DNA of 64,000 nucleotides from Rhodococcus sp. 06-235-1A (GTDB taxonomy: Bacteria > Actinomycetota > Actinomycetes > Mycobacteriales > Mycobacteriaceae): positions 248,001 through 312,000 of the forward strand of contig NZ_NOYI01000013.1 in NCBI RefSeq assembly GCF_002258785.1, given 5' to 3'. The notes under the pieces are model-generated. The model ran no database searches, was not told where the DNA came from, and saw only the letters and a list, made by a program, of their open reading frames with translations. This document shows positions 56,933 through 64,000 of the stretch, piece by piece. The position numbers and the translations under genes are program-made. How positions within the stretch are numbered: the stretch's first letter is position 1; each line of letters opens with the position of its first letter.

Positions 56933-58849
56933 GTGGCCGGCCGAATTCCTGAACGCGACATTGCCGCCATTCGCGAACGCACACGGATCGAAGACATAGT
57001 CGGCGACTACGTCTCTCTCAAGCGCGCGGGCGGCGACTCCATGAAGGGGTTGTGCCCCTTCCACGACGAGAAATCGCCGTCGTTCCACGTTCGACCCAAT
57101 CACGGTCACTATCACTGCTTCGGTTGCGGCGAGGGAGGTGATGCCTACTCCTTCCTCCAGAAGATCGAGCACATTTCGTTCGTCGAGGCCGTCGAACAGC
57201 TGGCCGACCGGCTGAACTACTCGATCTCCTACGAGGGCGGAGGGCCATCGGTTCAGCGTGACCGCGGCACGCGCGCCCGCCTGATCGCCGCGAACGCAGC
57301 AGCGCAGGAGTTCTACGCGGGCAGGCTCAGTGGTCCCGACGCCCAGACCGCACGGGACTATCTCACCGAACGCAATTTCGACGGCCATGCCGCACTGGCC
57401 TACGGCTGTGGGTATGCACCCGACGGCTGGGACACCCTCACCAAACACCTACTGGGCAAGGGTTTCGAGGCCAAGGAGATCGTCGACGCGGGGTTGGCGA
57501 CACCCGGCAAGCGCGGTACGCCCATCGACCGTTTCCGACGCCGGTTGGTGTGGCCCATTCGCAGTCAGAGCGGCGACGTCATCGGCTTCGGTGCGCGCAA
57601 ACTGTTCGACGACGACACGATGCCCGGCAAGTACATCAACACCCCGGAAACCATGCTGTACAAGAAGTCTCAGGTGCTGTTCGGCCTCGACCTGGCGCGC
57701 AAGGAGATCGCGAAGTCGCATCAGGCCGTCATCGTCGAGGGGTACACCGACGTGATGGCGATGCACCTCGCCGGAGTCAAGACCGCGGTGGCGTCCTGCG
57801 GAACTGCATTCGGCGAGGATCACCTCGCGATGCTGCGCCGACTGATGATGGACGACAGCTACTTTCGCGGTGAGGTGATCTACACCTTCGACGGCGACGA
57901 CGCCGGCCAGGCCGCGGCCATGAAGGCATTCGAAGGAGATCAGAAGATCGCCGGGCAGACCTTCGTCGCCGTCGCACCCGACGGAATGGACCCGTGCGAC
58001 CTGCGCCTGAAGTCCGGTGACAACGCTGTTCGTGATCTCGTGGCCAGACGTACCCCGATGTTCGCCTTCGTCGTCAAATCGCTGCTGCGAGAGCATGATC
58101 TGGACACGCCCGAGGGTCGCGTCGAAGCGTTGAAGCGAACCGTGCCGGTGGTCGCACGCATCAAGGACGCGTCGCTGCGAGACGAGTACGCGCGGCAGCT
58201 CGCCGGGTGGACCGGCTGGGACGACACCGCAATGGTGCTCGCCCGAGTACGCGACGAGGCGAAGAAGGGTGCCCGAGGCGACACGAGCGGTAAACGCGTG
58301 CCGTTCGAGAAGCGTCAGGCAGCGCCCACCGAAGCGCCCGCCGGGCCGCCGCGTCCGAACCCCACCGATCCGACGCTGTGGCCGCAACGAGAGGCGCTCA
58401 AGGCGGTGCTGCAGATGCCCGCGGTCGCCGGCACGGTCTTCGATTCGCTGCCGCCGGAAAGCTTTCACCATCCGGCGTACTCGGCCGTCCGCGACGCGGT
58501 GGCTGCCGCCGGAGGCACCGCCGCAGGACTGGGCGGAGGGGAGTGGGTCGACGCCGTGGCGAAGCAGGCCAAGGACGCCGTGGTGGTGTCGTTGGTGACG
58601 GAGTTGGCCGTCGACCCGATGCGCGTGGCCGACGACGCTCTCACGCGCTACATCTCGGGTGTGCTCGCGAGGCTGCAGGAAGTGTGGGTCGGTCAGCAGG
58701 TGGCCGAACTGAAATCGAAACTGCAGCGCATGTCGCCGGTCGAGAAGCCGGACGACTACAACGCGTTGTTCGGTGATCTCATCGCCCTGGAGCAGTACCG
58801 CCGCAGTCTGCTCGAGCTCGCCGTCGGCAGTGTCGCCGAAGTCGGTTAG
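56933..58849 (+). CDS. dnaG: DNA primase
   Basis: A 638-residue primase that makes RNA primers at the replication fork. The CHC2 zinc ligands are Cys41, His44, Cys62 and Cys65 (CPFHDEKSPSFH and CFGCGEGGD). The TOPRIM core has VIVEGYTDVMAM and TFDGDDAGQAA. A proline-rich linker precedes the C-terminal helicase-binding domain. Its stop shares bases with the stop of the convergent YtxH-like gene (TTAG, 58846-58849). Confidence 0.96.
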   Translation: MAGRIPERDIAAIRERTRIEDIVGDYVSLKRAGGDSMKGLCPFHDEKSPSFHVRPNHGHYHCFGCGEGGDAYSFLQKIEHISFVEAVEQLADRLNYSISYEGGGPSVQRDRGTRARLIAANAAAQEFYAGRLSGPDAQTARDYLTERNFDGHAALAYGCGYAPDGWDTLTKHLLGKGFEAKEIVDAGLATPGKRGTPIDRFRRRLVWPIRSQSGDVIGFGARKLFDDDTMPGKYINTPETMLYKKSQVLFGLDLARKEIAKSHQAVIVEGYTDVMAMHLAGVKTAVASCGTAFGEDHLAMLRRLMMDDSYFRGEVIYTFDGDDAGQAAAMKAFEGDQKIAGQTFVAVAPDGMDPCDLRLKSGDNAVRDLVARRTPMFAFVVKSLLREHDLDTPEGRVEALKRTVPVVARIKDASLRDEYARQLAGWTGWDDTAMVLARVRDEAKKGARGDTSGKRVPFEKRQAAPTEAPAGPPRPNPTDPTLWPQREALKAVLQMPAVAGTVFDSLPPESFHHPAYSAVRDAVAAAGGTAAGLGGGEWVDAVAKQAKDAVVVSLVTELAVDPMRVADDALTRYISGVLARLQEVWVGQQVAELKSKLQRMSPVEKPDDYNALFGDLIALEQYRRSLLELAVGSVAEVG

Positions 58850-59091
58850 CGCCGTAGCTGATCGCGTGGAACGTAGACCTGGGTCTCGTCGTCGATCGGC
58901 TGCATCGGCTCGAGTCGCGGCTGAGTGTTGAGGGAATCGGAGAGCTTCTGACGGCCGACCTCGATCGCCTTCTTGGTGGCCGGAGACGACGCAACGGCGC
59001 TCGCTGTCTTGCGAATCTGCTCGTACCGGCCCCGGCCGGCCTTGGCACCGAGCACGTATGCAGCTCCAGCCGCCAGTACCAAACGAATCAT
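58846..59091 (-). CDS. small YtxH-like protein (Rv2342-like)
   Basis: An 81-residue protein starting MIRLVLAAGAAYVLGAKAGR, a short hydrophobic segment, then a charged helix (RYEQIRKTASAVASSPATKK) and a polar tail. The N-terminus may insert in or lie on the membrane. It lies after dnaG as in M. tuberculosis. It overlaps dnaG tail-to-tail by 4 bases. The function is unknown. Confidence 0.72.
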   Translation of the reverse strand: MIRLVLAAGAAYVLGAKAGRGRYEQIRKTASAVASSPATKKAIEVGRQKLSDSLNTQPRLEPMQPIDDETQVYVPRDQLRR

Positions 59092-59155
59092 CAGTGGGTC
59101 CTCCCGTAGAGCGTGCGGCTGTCCGTCCATCTTGCCCGACGCAGCTCGAGCAGGG

Positions 59156-59187
59156 CGATTTGGTACTCGGCAGAACCCGATTTGGTA
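59156..59187. repeat. 10-base direct repeat before tRNA-Asn
   Basis: CGATTTGGTA occurs at 59156-59165 and 59178-59187, 22 bases apart, about two helical turns. It is 20-50 bases before the likely tRNA promoter (TATTGT at 59207-59212). It may be a regulator site or chance. Confidence 0.35.
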
Positions 59188-59206
59188 GTAGCGAGGGGGT
59201 GTGCGC

Positions 59207-59212
59207 TATTGT
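59207..59212 (+). promoter_or_regulatory. probable -10 box for tRNA-Asn
   Basis: TATTGT fits the TANNNT pattern and lies 39 bases before the tRNA. TTGGTA at 59182 could be a weak -35 with a 19-base spacer. Confidence 0.4.
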
Positions 59213-59251
59213 TTCCAACGGCTCGCACGAGAGTGTGACGCCGCGAGGTAA

Positions 59252-59324
59252 TCCCCCATAGCTCAATTGGCAGAGCATTCGACTGTTAATCGAAGGGTTC
59301 CTGGTTCGAGTCCAGGTGGGGGAG
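59252..59324 (+). tRNA. tRNA-Asn (GTT)
   Basis: A 73-base cloverleaf. The acceptor stem pairs TCCCCCA (59252-59258) with TGGGGGA (59317-59323), followed by discriminator G. The D-arm TAGCTCAATTGGCAGAGCA, the anticodon loop CTGTTAA with anticodon GTT, and the T-loop GGTTCGAGTCC are standard. CCA is not encoded. It is followed by its own terminator. Confidence 0.97.
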
Positions 59325-59327
59325 CGC

Positions 59328-59360
59328 AATCCCCGTCCGGTTCACCGGGCGGGGATTTTT
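59328..59360 (+). terminator. intrinsic terminator of tRNA-Asn
   Basis: A 13-base stem with one mismatch (59328-59340 with 59345-59357), a 4-base loop and a run of five T residues ending at 59360. It begins four bases after the tRNA. Confidence 0.88.
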
Positions 59361-59513
59361 GTCGTCCGAACCTTTGGTACCCAAAGTCTCACGCAGTTAC
59401 CAGATCGTGACGCGATTGGCTGTATATCGATTGAATGAATCCCGGCAACCGATGCCAGTTTTGTCGGTACCTCGCGGGATACTGGACGAGCGATCCCGGT
59501 TGCTCAACAGTGC
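59361..59513 (+). other. upstream region of the AfsA-like gene
   Basis: This non-coding stretch contains two inverted repeats: CTTTGG-TAC-CCAAAG (59372-59386) and ACCGA...TCGGT (59448-59452 with 59464-59468). The second could be a weaker receptor half-site pair. I see no ORF with coding character on either strand. Confidence 0.35.
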
Positions 59514-59539
59514 TATAAAAAACCGGGTCGGTCGGTTTT
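59514..59539 (+). promoter_or_regulatory. promoter and receptor-type operator of the AfsA-like gene
   Basis: TATAAA (59514-59519) is a good -10 box. Directly after it, AAAACCG (59519-59525) and CGGTTTT (59533-59539) form an inverted repeat around GGTCGGT. The sequence GGTCGGTCGGT matches 9 of 11 positions of the ArpA-binding half site GG(T/C)CGGT(A/T)(T/C)G(T/G). A gamma-butyrolactone receptor bound here would block the start of transcription. The site ends ten bases before the start codon. Confidence 0.6.
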
Positions 59540-59549
59540 AAGGGGTTCC

Positions 59550-60464
59550 ATGAGTTTGAGTTACGCAGCAACCGTGCCACGCCACCTCGTGCATCGGCGT
59601 TCGCCGGCCGACGTGTTGTTGACCGATTACGAGACGGTGGACGGAACCCACCGAGCGGCTGTTCAGCTTCCGACTTCCCATCGGATGTTCGCTCCGGTTC
59701 GTCGAACCCACGACTCTCTGATGGTGGCCGAGGCTCTGCGTCAAGCGATCAGCCTGTTCTGCCACGTCAATCACGGAGTGCCACTCGACCACGTCGTCTT
59801 CATCGAGCACTCTCGATTCGAGATTCTCGATCCGCTGTCGGTCGACGAGATCGACGATTCGCTCGTCGCCGAGTCGATCACGACCGACGTGACGTTCGAC
59901 GACGCGTCGATGGACAACATGAAGTTGTCGGCCAAGCTGTTGAACGGCGACCGACTCGTTGCGTTCGGAACGGCGTCGGTACGGTCGCTCGGCCCCGACG
60001 TGTACTCGCAGTTTCGCACCTCGCCGATGGCCGACCCCCACTTTCGGCATCTGCCGGCCGGTACCGAAGTGGTCGAGGCCCCCGCCGTCGGACGGCTCGA
60101 TCCTTCCGACGTCGTGTTGGCACGACACACCTCCGACGGGACGATCGTCGTCGCCCCCGATCCTCGTAACCTGGCGATGTTCGACCATTCCGTCGAATAT
60201 CTTCCCGGCGTGACCATGCTCGAAGCCGCCCGTCAGGCAGTGCGTCTGGCGACCGGAAACCCGACGCTGGACTTCACGTCGTGCGAGGTGCGCTTCATGG
60301 GGTTCGCCGAGTGGGCGAATCCCTGCTCGGTCATCGTCGACACCGACTCCACGGATGGCATTCACCGCATCCAGTTCGAGCACGACGGTGCCGTGCTGTC
60401 GGCGATCTCCGTCACGGCGACATCGGAACCGTGGCTGGTAGCTAGTGAACGTTCCAGTCGATAA
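59550..60464 (+). CDS. gblA: AfsA-like gamma-butyrolactone synthase
   Basis: A 304-residue protein with two AfsA (hotdog-fold) repeats: residues about 10-95 (HLVHRRSPADVLLTDYE, MVAEALRQAISLFCHV) and about 170-290 (EYLPGVTMLEAARQAVRLA, CEVRFMGFAEW). AfsA enzymes join a beta-keto acyl-ACP with dihydroxyacetone phosphate in the first step of gamma-butyrolactone signals. The homologue gblA is known in R. jostii. AAGGGG precedes the ATG. The gene runs convergently to its presumed receptor, overlapping it by 23 bases. Confidence 0.85.
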   Translation: MSLSYAATVPRHLVHRRSPADVLLTDYETVDGTHRAAVQLPTSHRMFAPVRRTHDSLMVAEALRQAISLFCHVNHGVPLDHVVFIEHSRFEILDPLSVDEIDDSLVAESITTDVTFDDASMDNMKLSAKLLNGDRLVAFGTASVRSLGPDVYSQFRTSPMADPHFRHLPAGTEVVEAPAVGRLDPSDVVLARHTSDGTIVVAPDPRNLAMFDHSVEYLPGVTMLEAARQAVRLATGNPTLDFTSCEVRFMGFAEWANPCSVIVDTDSTDGIHRIQFEHDGAVLSAISVTATSEPWLVASERSSR

Positions 60465-61083
60465 GAGGCCCGTCGACCACAGCACGGATCCGTGGGAGCC
60501 GTCGGCGCGGTACCACCGAGGGCAGTAGTAGATGCCACATCTCGGTCATGCGCAGCTGTAGGTCGGCTCGGCCGGTGAGCATCTCCGAGACGGTCTGCAC
60601 TCCGGTGAACGACGCGACGATCAGCCTGGCGAGTGCCGCGACATCCACATCGTCGGTGACGTCGCCTTCTTTCCGAGCGCGGCCGGTCAGTGTGGCGATC
60701 ATCTCGATCCAGTCGTCGAACGACCGGGCGTTCGGATTCTCTGCCGTGGTCGATTCCAATGTCAGCCGCATACCGCCACGCGCGATCGATTCCGTCTGCA
60801 GCTGACGCGCCAGTTCCTTGGTGATGAGGATCAATGCATCGAACGCCTTCGGTGTGTGTTCGATGATGGTGACGGTGGCGGCCGTCGCCAGGGCGAGTTG
60901 CGCGTCGATCACCGCTTGCGCGAGCTCCTCCTTGGAAGAGAAATGGAAGTACATCGCACCTTTGCTGACACCGGCATGGGTGATGATGGTGCTCAAACTT
61001 GCTGTGCCGTAACCGAACTTGTCGAAACTGGCGGCGGCTCCCTCGAGCACGGCCTGCCTGGTTGATGCTGCACGCTCTTGCAT
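60442..61083 (-). CDS. gblR: TetR-family gamma-butyrolactone receptor (ArpA/ScbR type)
   Basis: A 213-residue repressor. The N-terminal helix-turn-helix has SLSTIITHAGVSKGAMYFHFSS. The ligand half has the receptor-group pattern ARLIVASFTGVQTVSEMLTG, then RADLQLRMTEMWHLLLP, which sets ArpA/ScbR-type receptors apart from other TetR proteins. It should leave DNA when the butyrolactone binds. The ATG follows a TATTGT -10 box on the minus strand (61095-61090) by 6 bases, so it is leaderless with its own promoter. The symbol follows the R. jostii naming and is tentative. Confidence 0.82.
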   Translation of the reverse strand: MQERAASTRQAVLEGAAASFDKFGYGTASLSTIITHAGVSKGAMYFHFSSKEELAQAVIDAQLALATAATVTIIEHTPKAFDALILITKELARQLQTESIARGGMRLTLESTTAENPNARSFDDWIEMIATLTGRARKEGDVTDDVDVAALARLIVASFTGVQTVSEMLTGRADLQLRMTEMWHLLLPSVVPRRRLPRIRAVVDGPLIDWNVH

Positions 61084-61089
61084 CGGTCG

Positions 61090-61095
61090 ACAATA
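61090..61095 (-). promoter_or_regulatory. -10 box of the receptor gene
   Basis: On the minus strand TATTGT ends 6 bases before the receptor ATG at 61083. It gives the gene its own leaderless promoter in the 58 bases after the dehydrogenase stop. Confidence 0.5.
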
Positions 61096-61141
61096 GCTGT
61101 TACCGGGGTTCACGGCACGGCGTACGGAGTGATCGGCGGGC

Positions 61142-61975
61142 TCAGCTGTAGTCGGTATCGGAACCCGCTGCGCGAACCGCCCGGGCCTGCTCGAGGCGAC
61201 CCAGGAGATAGGTCTCGATCCACTCGAAGGACGTCGAGCCCATTGGCAGGCGTAATGGGGGATTGTCCGAGGAAATCGCGGCCAGGACGGCATCGGCACC
61301 GCGGCGCGGGTCGCCGGCTTGCGTGCCGTGGGTGGCCTCGAATGCGGTTCGAGCCGGTCCGATCAGCTCGGCGTAGTCGTCCAGCGGCGTGCCCCACTGC
61401 ATCGACCGTCCGCTGGCGTCGGTGCGGAACGGGCCCGGTTCGACGATGGTGACACCGATACCGAGATGTCGAACTTCGGCAGCGAGTGCCTCCGAAAACC
61501 CTTCGAGAGCGAATTTGGTTCCGGCGTAAGCAGTGCCGCCCGGACCGGGTACCACGCCGATCACCGACGACATCTGCACGATGTGGCCGCTGCGGCGCGC
61601 CCGCATCGAGGGCAGCACCGCCCTGGTGACGGCCAGTGGGCCGAAGAAGTTGACGTCGACATTCTCGCGGAACCGGTGTTCGTCGATCTCCTCGAATGCG
61701 CCGAGCAGTCCGTAGCCGGCATTGTTGACGAGGACGTCTATTTGTCCGAACCTGTCGAGAGCATGGGTGACAGCAGTATCGATCGACTTCTGGTCTGTCA
61801 CATCGAGCCGGGCGTGCAGCAGACTTTCGCTCTCCGGCCCCTCCAGGTCGTCCACGTTGCGGGCGGTGGCGACCACCCGATGGCCCGCGTCGAGTGCGGC
61901 ACGAACAAATTCGCGACCGAAACCCGAGCTGGCTCCGGTGATGAACCAGACCCTGTCCGCGCGCGTCGTGTCCAT
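61142..61975 (-). CDS. short-chain dehydrogenase/reductase
   Basis: A 277-residue classical SDR. The nucleotide motif is TGASSGFG, NNAGYG follows, and the catalytic Ser-Tyr-Lys is in MSSVIGVVPGPGGTAYAGTK. It probably reduces a keto group with NAD(P)H. Its place next to the AfsA-like synthase and receptor suggests the reduction step that turns the 6-keto intermediate into an active butyrolactone, but the family is common and the link is inferred. SD AAGGG lies about 10 bases before the ATG. Confidence 0.78.
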   Translation of the reverse strand: MDTTRADRVWFITGASSGFGREFVRAALDAGHRVVATARNVDDLEGPESESLLHARLDVTDQKSIDTAVTHALDRFGQIDVLVNNAGYGLLGAFEEIDEHRFRENVDVNFFGPLAVTRAVLPSMRARRSGHIVQMSSVIGVVPGPGGTAYAGTKFALEGFSEALAAEVRHLGIGVTIVEPGPFRTDASGRSMQWGTPLDDYAELIGPARTAFEATHGTQAGDPRRGADAVLAAISSDNPPLRLPMGSTSFEWIETYLLGRLEQARAVRAAGSDTDYS

Positions 61976-62071
61976 GTCGTCGGTGCCCTTCGAGCGATGT
62001 GGTCGTGAGCGGCGATAACGGTAGTGACGGCAGATGCCGGTCGGCAACCGAATTGATGGCACGCTGAGGCA

Positions 62072-62539
62072 ATGGTCGATACGAGCGCAGGAATTCTGTT
62101 GTACCGCGTCGGTGCCGACGGCCCGGATGTCTTGATCGCTCACCCCGGCGGACCGTTCTGGGCCCGCAAGGACGAGGGAGCATGGTCGATCGTCAAGGGG
62201 TTGCTCACCGACGGAGAAGGCCCGTGGACTGCGGCCCGGCGGGAGTTTCGAGAGGAGGTCGGTATCGACGTCCCGGCCGGAGAACCCGTGGAGCTCGGCA
62301 CCGTCAGGCAGCGCAGCGGAAAGCTCGTCATCGCATTCGGCATCGAAGCCGATCTCGATGTCTCGAATGCGGTGAGCAACACATTCGAGATCGAGTGGCC
62401 GCCGAAATCCGGTCTGATGAAGTCGTTTCCCGAGGTCGACCGCGTCGAATGGTTCCCGCTCGAACAGGCCAGAGCCAAGCTGCTGCCGGCTCAGCATCCG
62501 TTCCTGGACGCTGTGGCGGCTGTTGTCGCAGAGCGATAG
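62072..62539 (+). CDS. NUDIX hydrolase
   Basis: A 155-residue NUDIX protein. The box GLLTDGEGPWTAARREFREE, then VGI, fits G-x5-E-x7-R-E-U-x-E-E-x-G-U exactly. The protein starts DTSAGILLYRVGADGPDVLIAHPGGPFW, the layout of the family often described as DUF-free NUDIX with an N-terminal GGPFWA loop. It likely hydrolyses a nucleoside diphosphate derivative. It is divergent from the dehydrogenase; no substrate is evident. Confidence 0.88.
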   Translation: MVDTSAGILLYRVGADGPDVLIAHPGGPFWARKDEGAWSIVKGLLTDGEGPWTAARREFREEVGIDVPAGEPVELGTVRQRSGKLVIAFGIEADLDVSNAVSNTFEIEWPPKSGLMKSFPEVDRVEWFPLEQARAKLLPAQHPFLDAVAAVVAER

Positions 62540-62592
62540 TTTCGGCATCCGGCCCGGGGGTATCCAGCGGCCGGAAATTACGAGAGTCGTAG

Positions 62593-62793
62593 ATGCAGGG
62601 TGGGAAGTGGATCATGATGCCGACGGATGCGCCCAGCGCACAGACCATGGCGGAAACGTCGCCGGTGGAACCCTCTGCGGTGGATACCTCACTCTTGGAG
62701 ACACAGTGGGGCGGACGCGTCGTCGCGTCGGCGTTCGTTGTGTTGGCCACGGGACTCTCGTGGGTGTTCGCAGCGACCGCCATGATCGGCTAG
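62593..62793 (+). CDS. small membrane protein, unknown function
   Basis: A 66-residue protein: a polar, serine/threonine-rich first half and one C-terminal membrane helix (VVASAFVVLATGLSWVFAAT). ATGs at 62614 and 62617 have a better ribosome-binding site (GGGTGGGAAG) than 62593, so the shorter form of 58-59 residues may be the real one. An inverted repeat TACGA-GAG-TCGTA lies just before 62593. No family is recognised. Confidence 0.5.
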   Translation: MQGGKWIMMPTDAPSAQTMAETSPVEPSAVDTSLLETQWGGRVVASAFVVLATGLSWVFAATAMIG

Positions 62794-62848
62794 CGACCAT
62801 CGGTCCGTTGGCCGATACTGCTCAGCTACAACTACGAAGGGCAGCACA

Positions 62849-64000
62849 GTGACCGACCGCAGTGTCTCCACCACTCCACCGGCGACCGAGGTACCGAAAC
62901 GCGCGTGGCAGGCACTCGTGGTTCTGCTGCTGGGTATGTTCATGGCGCTGCTCGACACCACGATCGTCAACGTGGCCCTGCCGACGATCAGCACCACGTT
63001 GGATGCGTCGGAATCGGTTCTGTCGTGGATCATTTCGGGGTACGCCCTGGCGTTCGGCCTGGCTCTGATTCCGGCAGGCAAGGTGGGGGACCGCATCGGT
63101 CACAAGTGGGTCTTCTTCACCGGCCTCGCGTTGTTCACTGTCGCGAGCTTCGCCTGTGGTCTTGCTCAGGACGATCTGCAGTTGGTCGTTGCCAGGGTTG
63201 TACAAGGCCTGGCGGGCGGCATGTTCGTGCCCGCCGTCACCGCCTTCATCCAGTTGCTGTTTCCGGGGCCCGTGCGGGGCAAGGCATTTGCCATCATGGG
63301 TGCCGTCATCGGAGTCTCCACAGCGCTCGGCCCCATCGTCGGCGGCCTGATCATTCAGGCATTCGGTGACGAGAACGGGTGGCGGTTGGTTTTCTGGGTC
63401 AATCTGCCGATCGGCGTCGTCGGTCTCGTTGCGGCCGCCGTACTGCTGCCCAACAAGACGGAATCGGCTCCTGCAGTTCGCCCCGGAATCGACTGGCTCG
63501 GACTGGTTCTCATCTCTGCGGGCCTGATCGCTCTGCTCGTTCCGCTGATCGAAGGCCAGGAACTGGGCTGGCCGCTGTGGACCTACCTCACCATCGCGGC
63601 CGGACTGGGTCTGATTGCGCTGTTCGGCTGGTGGGAAGTGATCCACACCGGTCGCGGACGCAACCCGCTCGTGCCACCTCGCCTGTTCACTCACCCGGCC
63701 TTCACCGGCGGTGTCATTCTTGCGCTGGTCTACTTCGCGGCGTTCACCAGCATCTTCTTCACCATCTCGCTGCTGTGGCAGACCGGGCTCGGCAACACGG
63801 CACTGGCGTCGGGATTGGTGTCGATACCGTTCGCGATCGGCAGCATCATCGCCTCTTCACAGAGCAACAGGCTGACCATTCGGCTCGGCCGCACCGTGCT
63901 GATCCTCGGTGCCTCGCTCGTGTCGATCGGGCTGATCTGGTTGTGGATCATCCTCGCGACCAGCTCTGCCGACACGATCTCGCACTGGACACTGTTGGTT
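62849..64000 (+). CDS. MFS transporter, DHA2 (EmrB/QacA) family, cut by the right edge
   Basis: 384 codons are visible, open to the end. After a short polar start the first helix carries MFMALLDTTIVNVALPTI, the DHA2 signature; later ISGYALAFGLALIPAGKVGDRIG and motif C-like GVSTALGPIVGGLI occur. The family has 14 helices; about ten fit before the edge. These are proton antiporters for drugs or other small molecules. The GTG has AGGG 10 bases upstream. No regulator gene is adjacent in the window. Confidence 0.88.
   Translation, partial: MTDRSVSTTPPATEVPKRAWQALVVLLLGMFMALLDTTIVNVALPTISTTLDASESVLSWIISGYALAFGLALIPAGKVGDRIGHKWVFFTGLALFTVASFACGLAQDDLQLVVARVVQGLAGGMFVPAVTAFIQLLFPGPVRGKAFAIMGAVIGVSTALGPIVGGLIIQAFGDENGWRLVFWVNLPIGVVGLVAAAVLLPNKTESAPAVRPGIDWLGLVLISAGLIALLVPLIEGQELGWPLWTYLTIAAGLGLIALFGWWEVIHTGRGRNPLVPPRLFTHPAFTGGVILALVYFAAFTSIFFTISLLWQTGLGNTALASGLVSIPFAIGSIIASSQSNRLTIRLGRTVLILGASLVSIGLIWLWIILATSSADTISHWTLLV

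Noticed and set aside
57449..59329. A 626-codon open frame antisense to dnaG
   Set aside because: It covers dnaG, the YtxH-like gene and the tRNA and has no recognisable motif; a shadow of the real genes.
59252..62000. The butyrolactone locus as a genomic island integrated at tRNA-Asn
   Set aside because: I found no integrase gene and no second copy of the tRNA 3' end in the window, and base composition looks similar to the neighbours by eye. The right boundary is not covered, so this is not fully excluded.
62799..62816. ATCGG...CCGAT inverted repeat upstream of the MFS gene as an operator
   Set aside because: Arms are only five bases and no regulator gene is adjacent; too weak to list as a site.

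Overview
The window is GC-rich chromosomal DNA from a mycolic-acid actinobacterium. Gene order follows, nearly gene for gene, a block of the Mycobacterium tuberculosis chromosome read backwards (roughly proA/Rv2427c to Rv2342). A gamma-butyrolactone (AfsA-type) signalling locus at the right end, of a kind reported in Rhodococcus jostii, and several Nocardiaceae-style features make Rhodococcus or a close relative the best guess. This rests on remembered gene order and protein motifs, not on a search. Almost all DNA is ordinary core genome. I saw no insertion sequence, prophage, CRISPR array or integron.

Layout. 1-7200: start of a divergent gene, proA, a MoxR/VWA pair, then nadD-rsfS-gpgP-octT-degV with overlapping stop/start codons (NAD synthesis, ribosome silencing, methylglucose lipopolysaccharide precursor steps). 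7300-11200: comEA-comEC-holA, convergent with rpsT. 11380-14910: ATP-grasp / alpha-E / transglutaminase trio. 14958-20156: PemK-like gene, lepA, a LexA-controlled DUF222-HNH gene and a nitronate monooxygenase. 20188-22637: GH15 enzyme and two small membrane proteins. 22737-32377: sulfur assimilation. A cysteine-ending leader peptide precedes the sulfate importer (subI-cysT-cysW-cysA). A second cysteine leader on the opposite strand precedes sirA-cysH-cysD-cysN-sirohydrochlorin chelatase, five genes joined by 4-base overlaps. 32527-45595: hemW, hrcA-dnaJ2-rsmE, phoH-ybeY-CBS protein-era, amidase, recO-uppS. 45605-47620: iron-type binding lipoprotein with a DtxR/IdeR-like box, convergent with the smtB-zur zinc regulators. 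47765-56890: glyS, a TPM-domain protein, an ABC-2 exporter with a two-component system, an ElyC-like protein and dgt. 56933-59360: dnaG, a YtxH-like protein and tRNA-Asn. 59519-62000: gamma-butyrolactone locus (AfsA synthase, ArpA/ScbR-type receptor, short-chain dehydrogenase) with a receptor-type palindrome on the synthase promoter. The window ends in a DHA2-family MFS transporter cut by the right edge.

How the parts work together. The sulfur genes form one pathway: sulfate import, APS formation (CysDN), APS reduction (CysH), sulfite reduction (SirA) and iron insertion into SirA's siroheme by the chelatase. Both halves sit behind short leader ORFs ending in cysteine codons, which suggests attenuation by cysteine supply. 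Many start codons lie 6-8 bases after a TANNNT -10 box, so leaderless transcripts seem common; I used this to choose several starts. Starts were otherwise set by ribosome-binding sites, overlaps with the preceding stop, and remembered family lengths. None has been checked experimentally.
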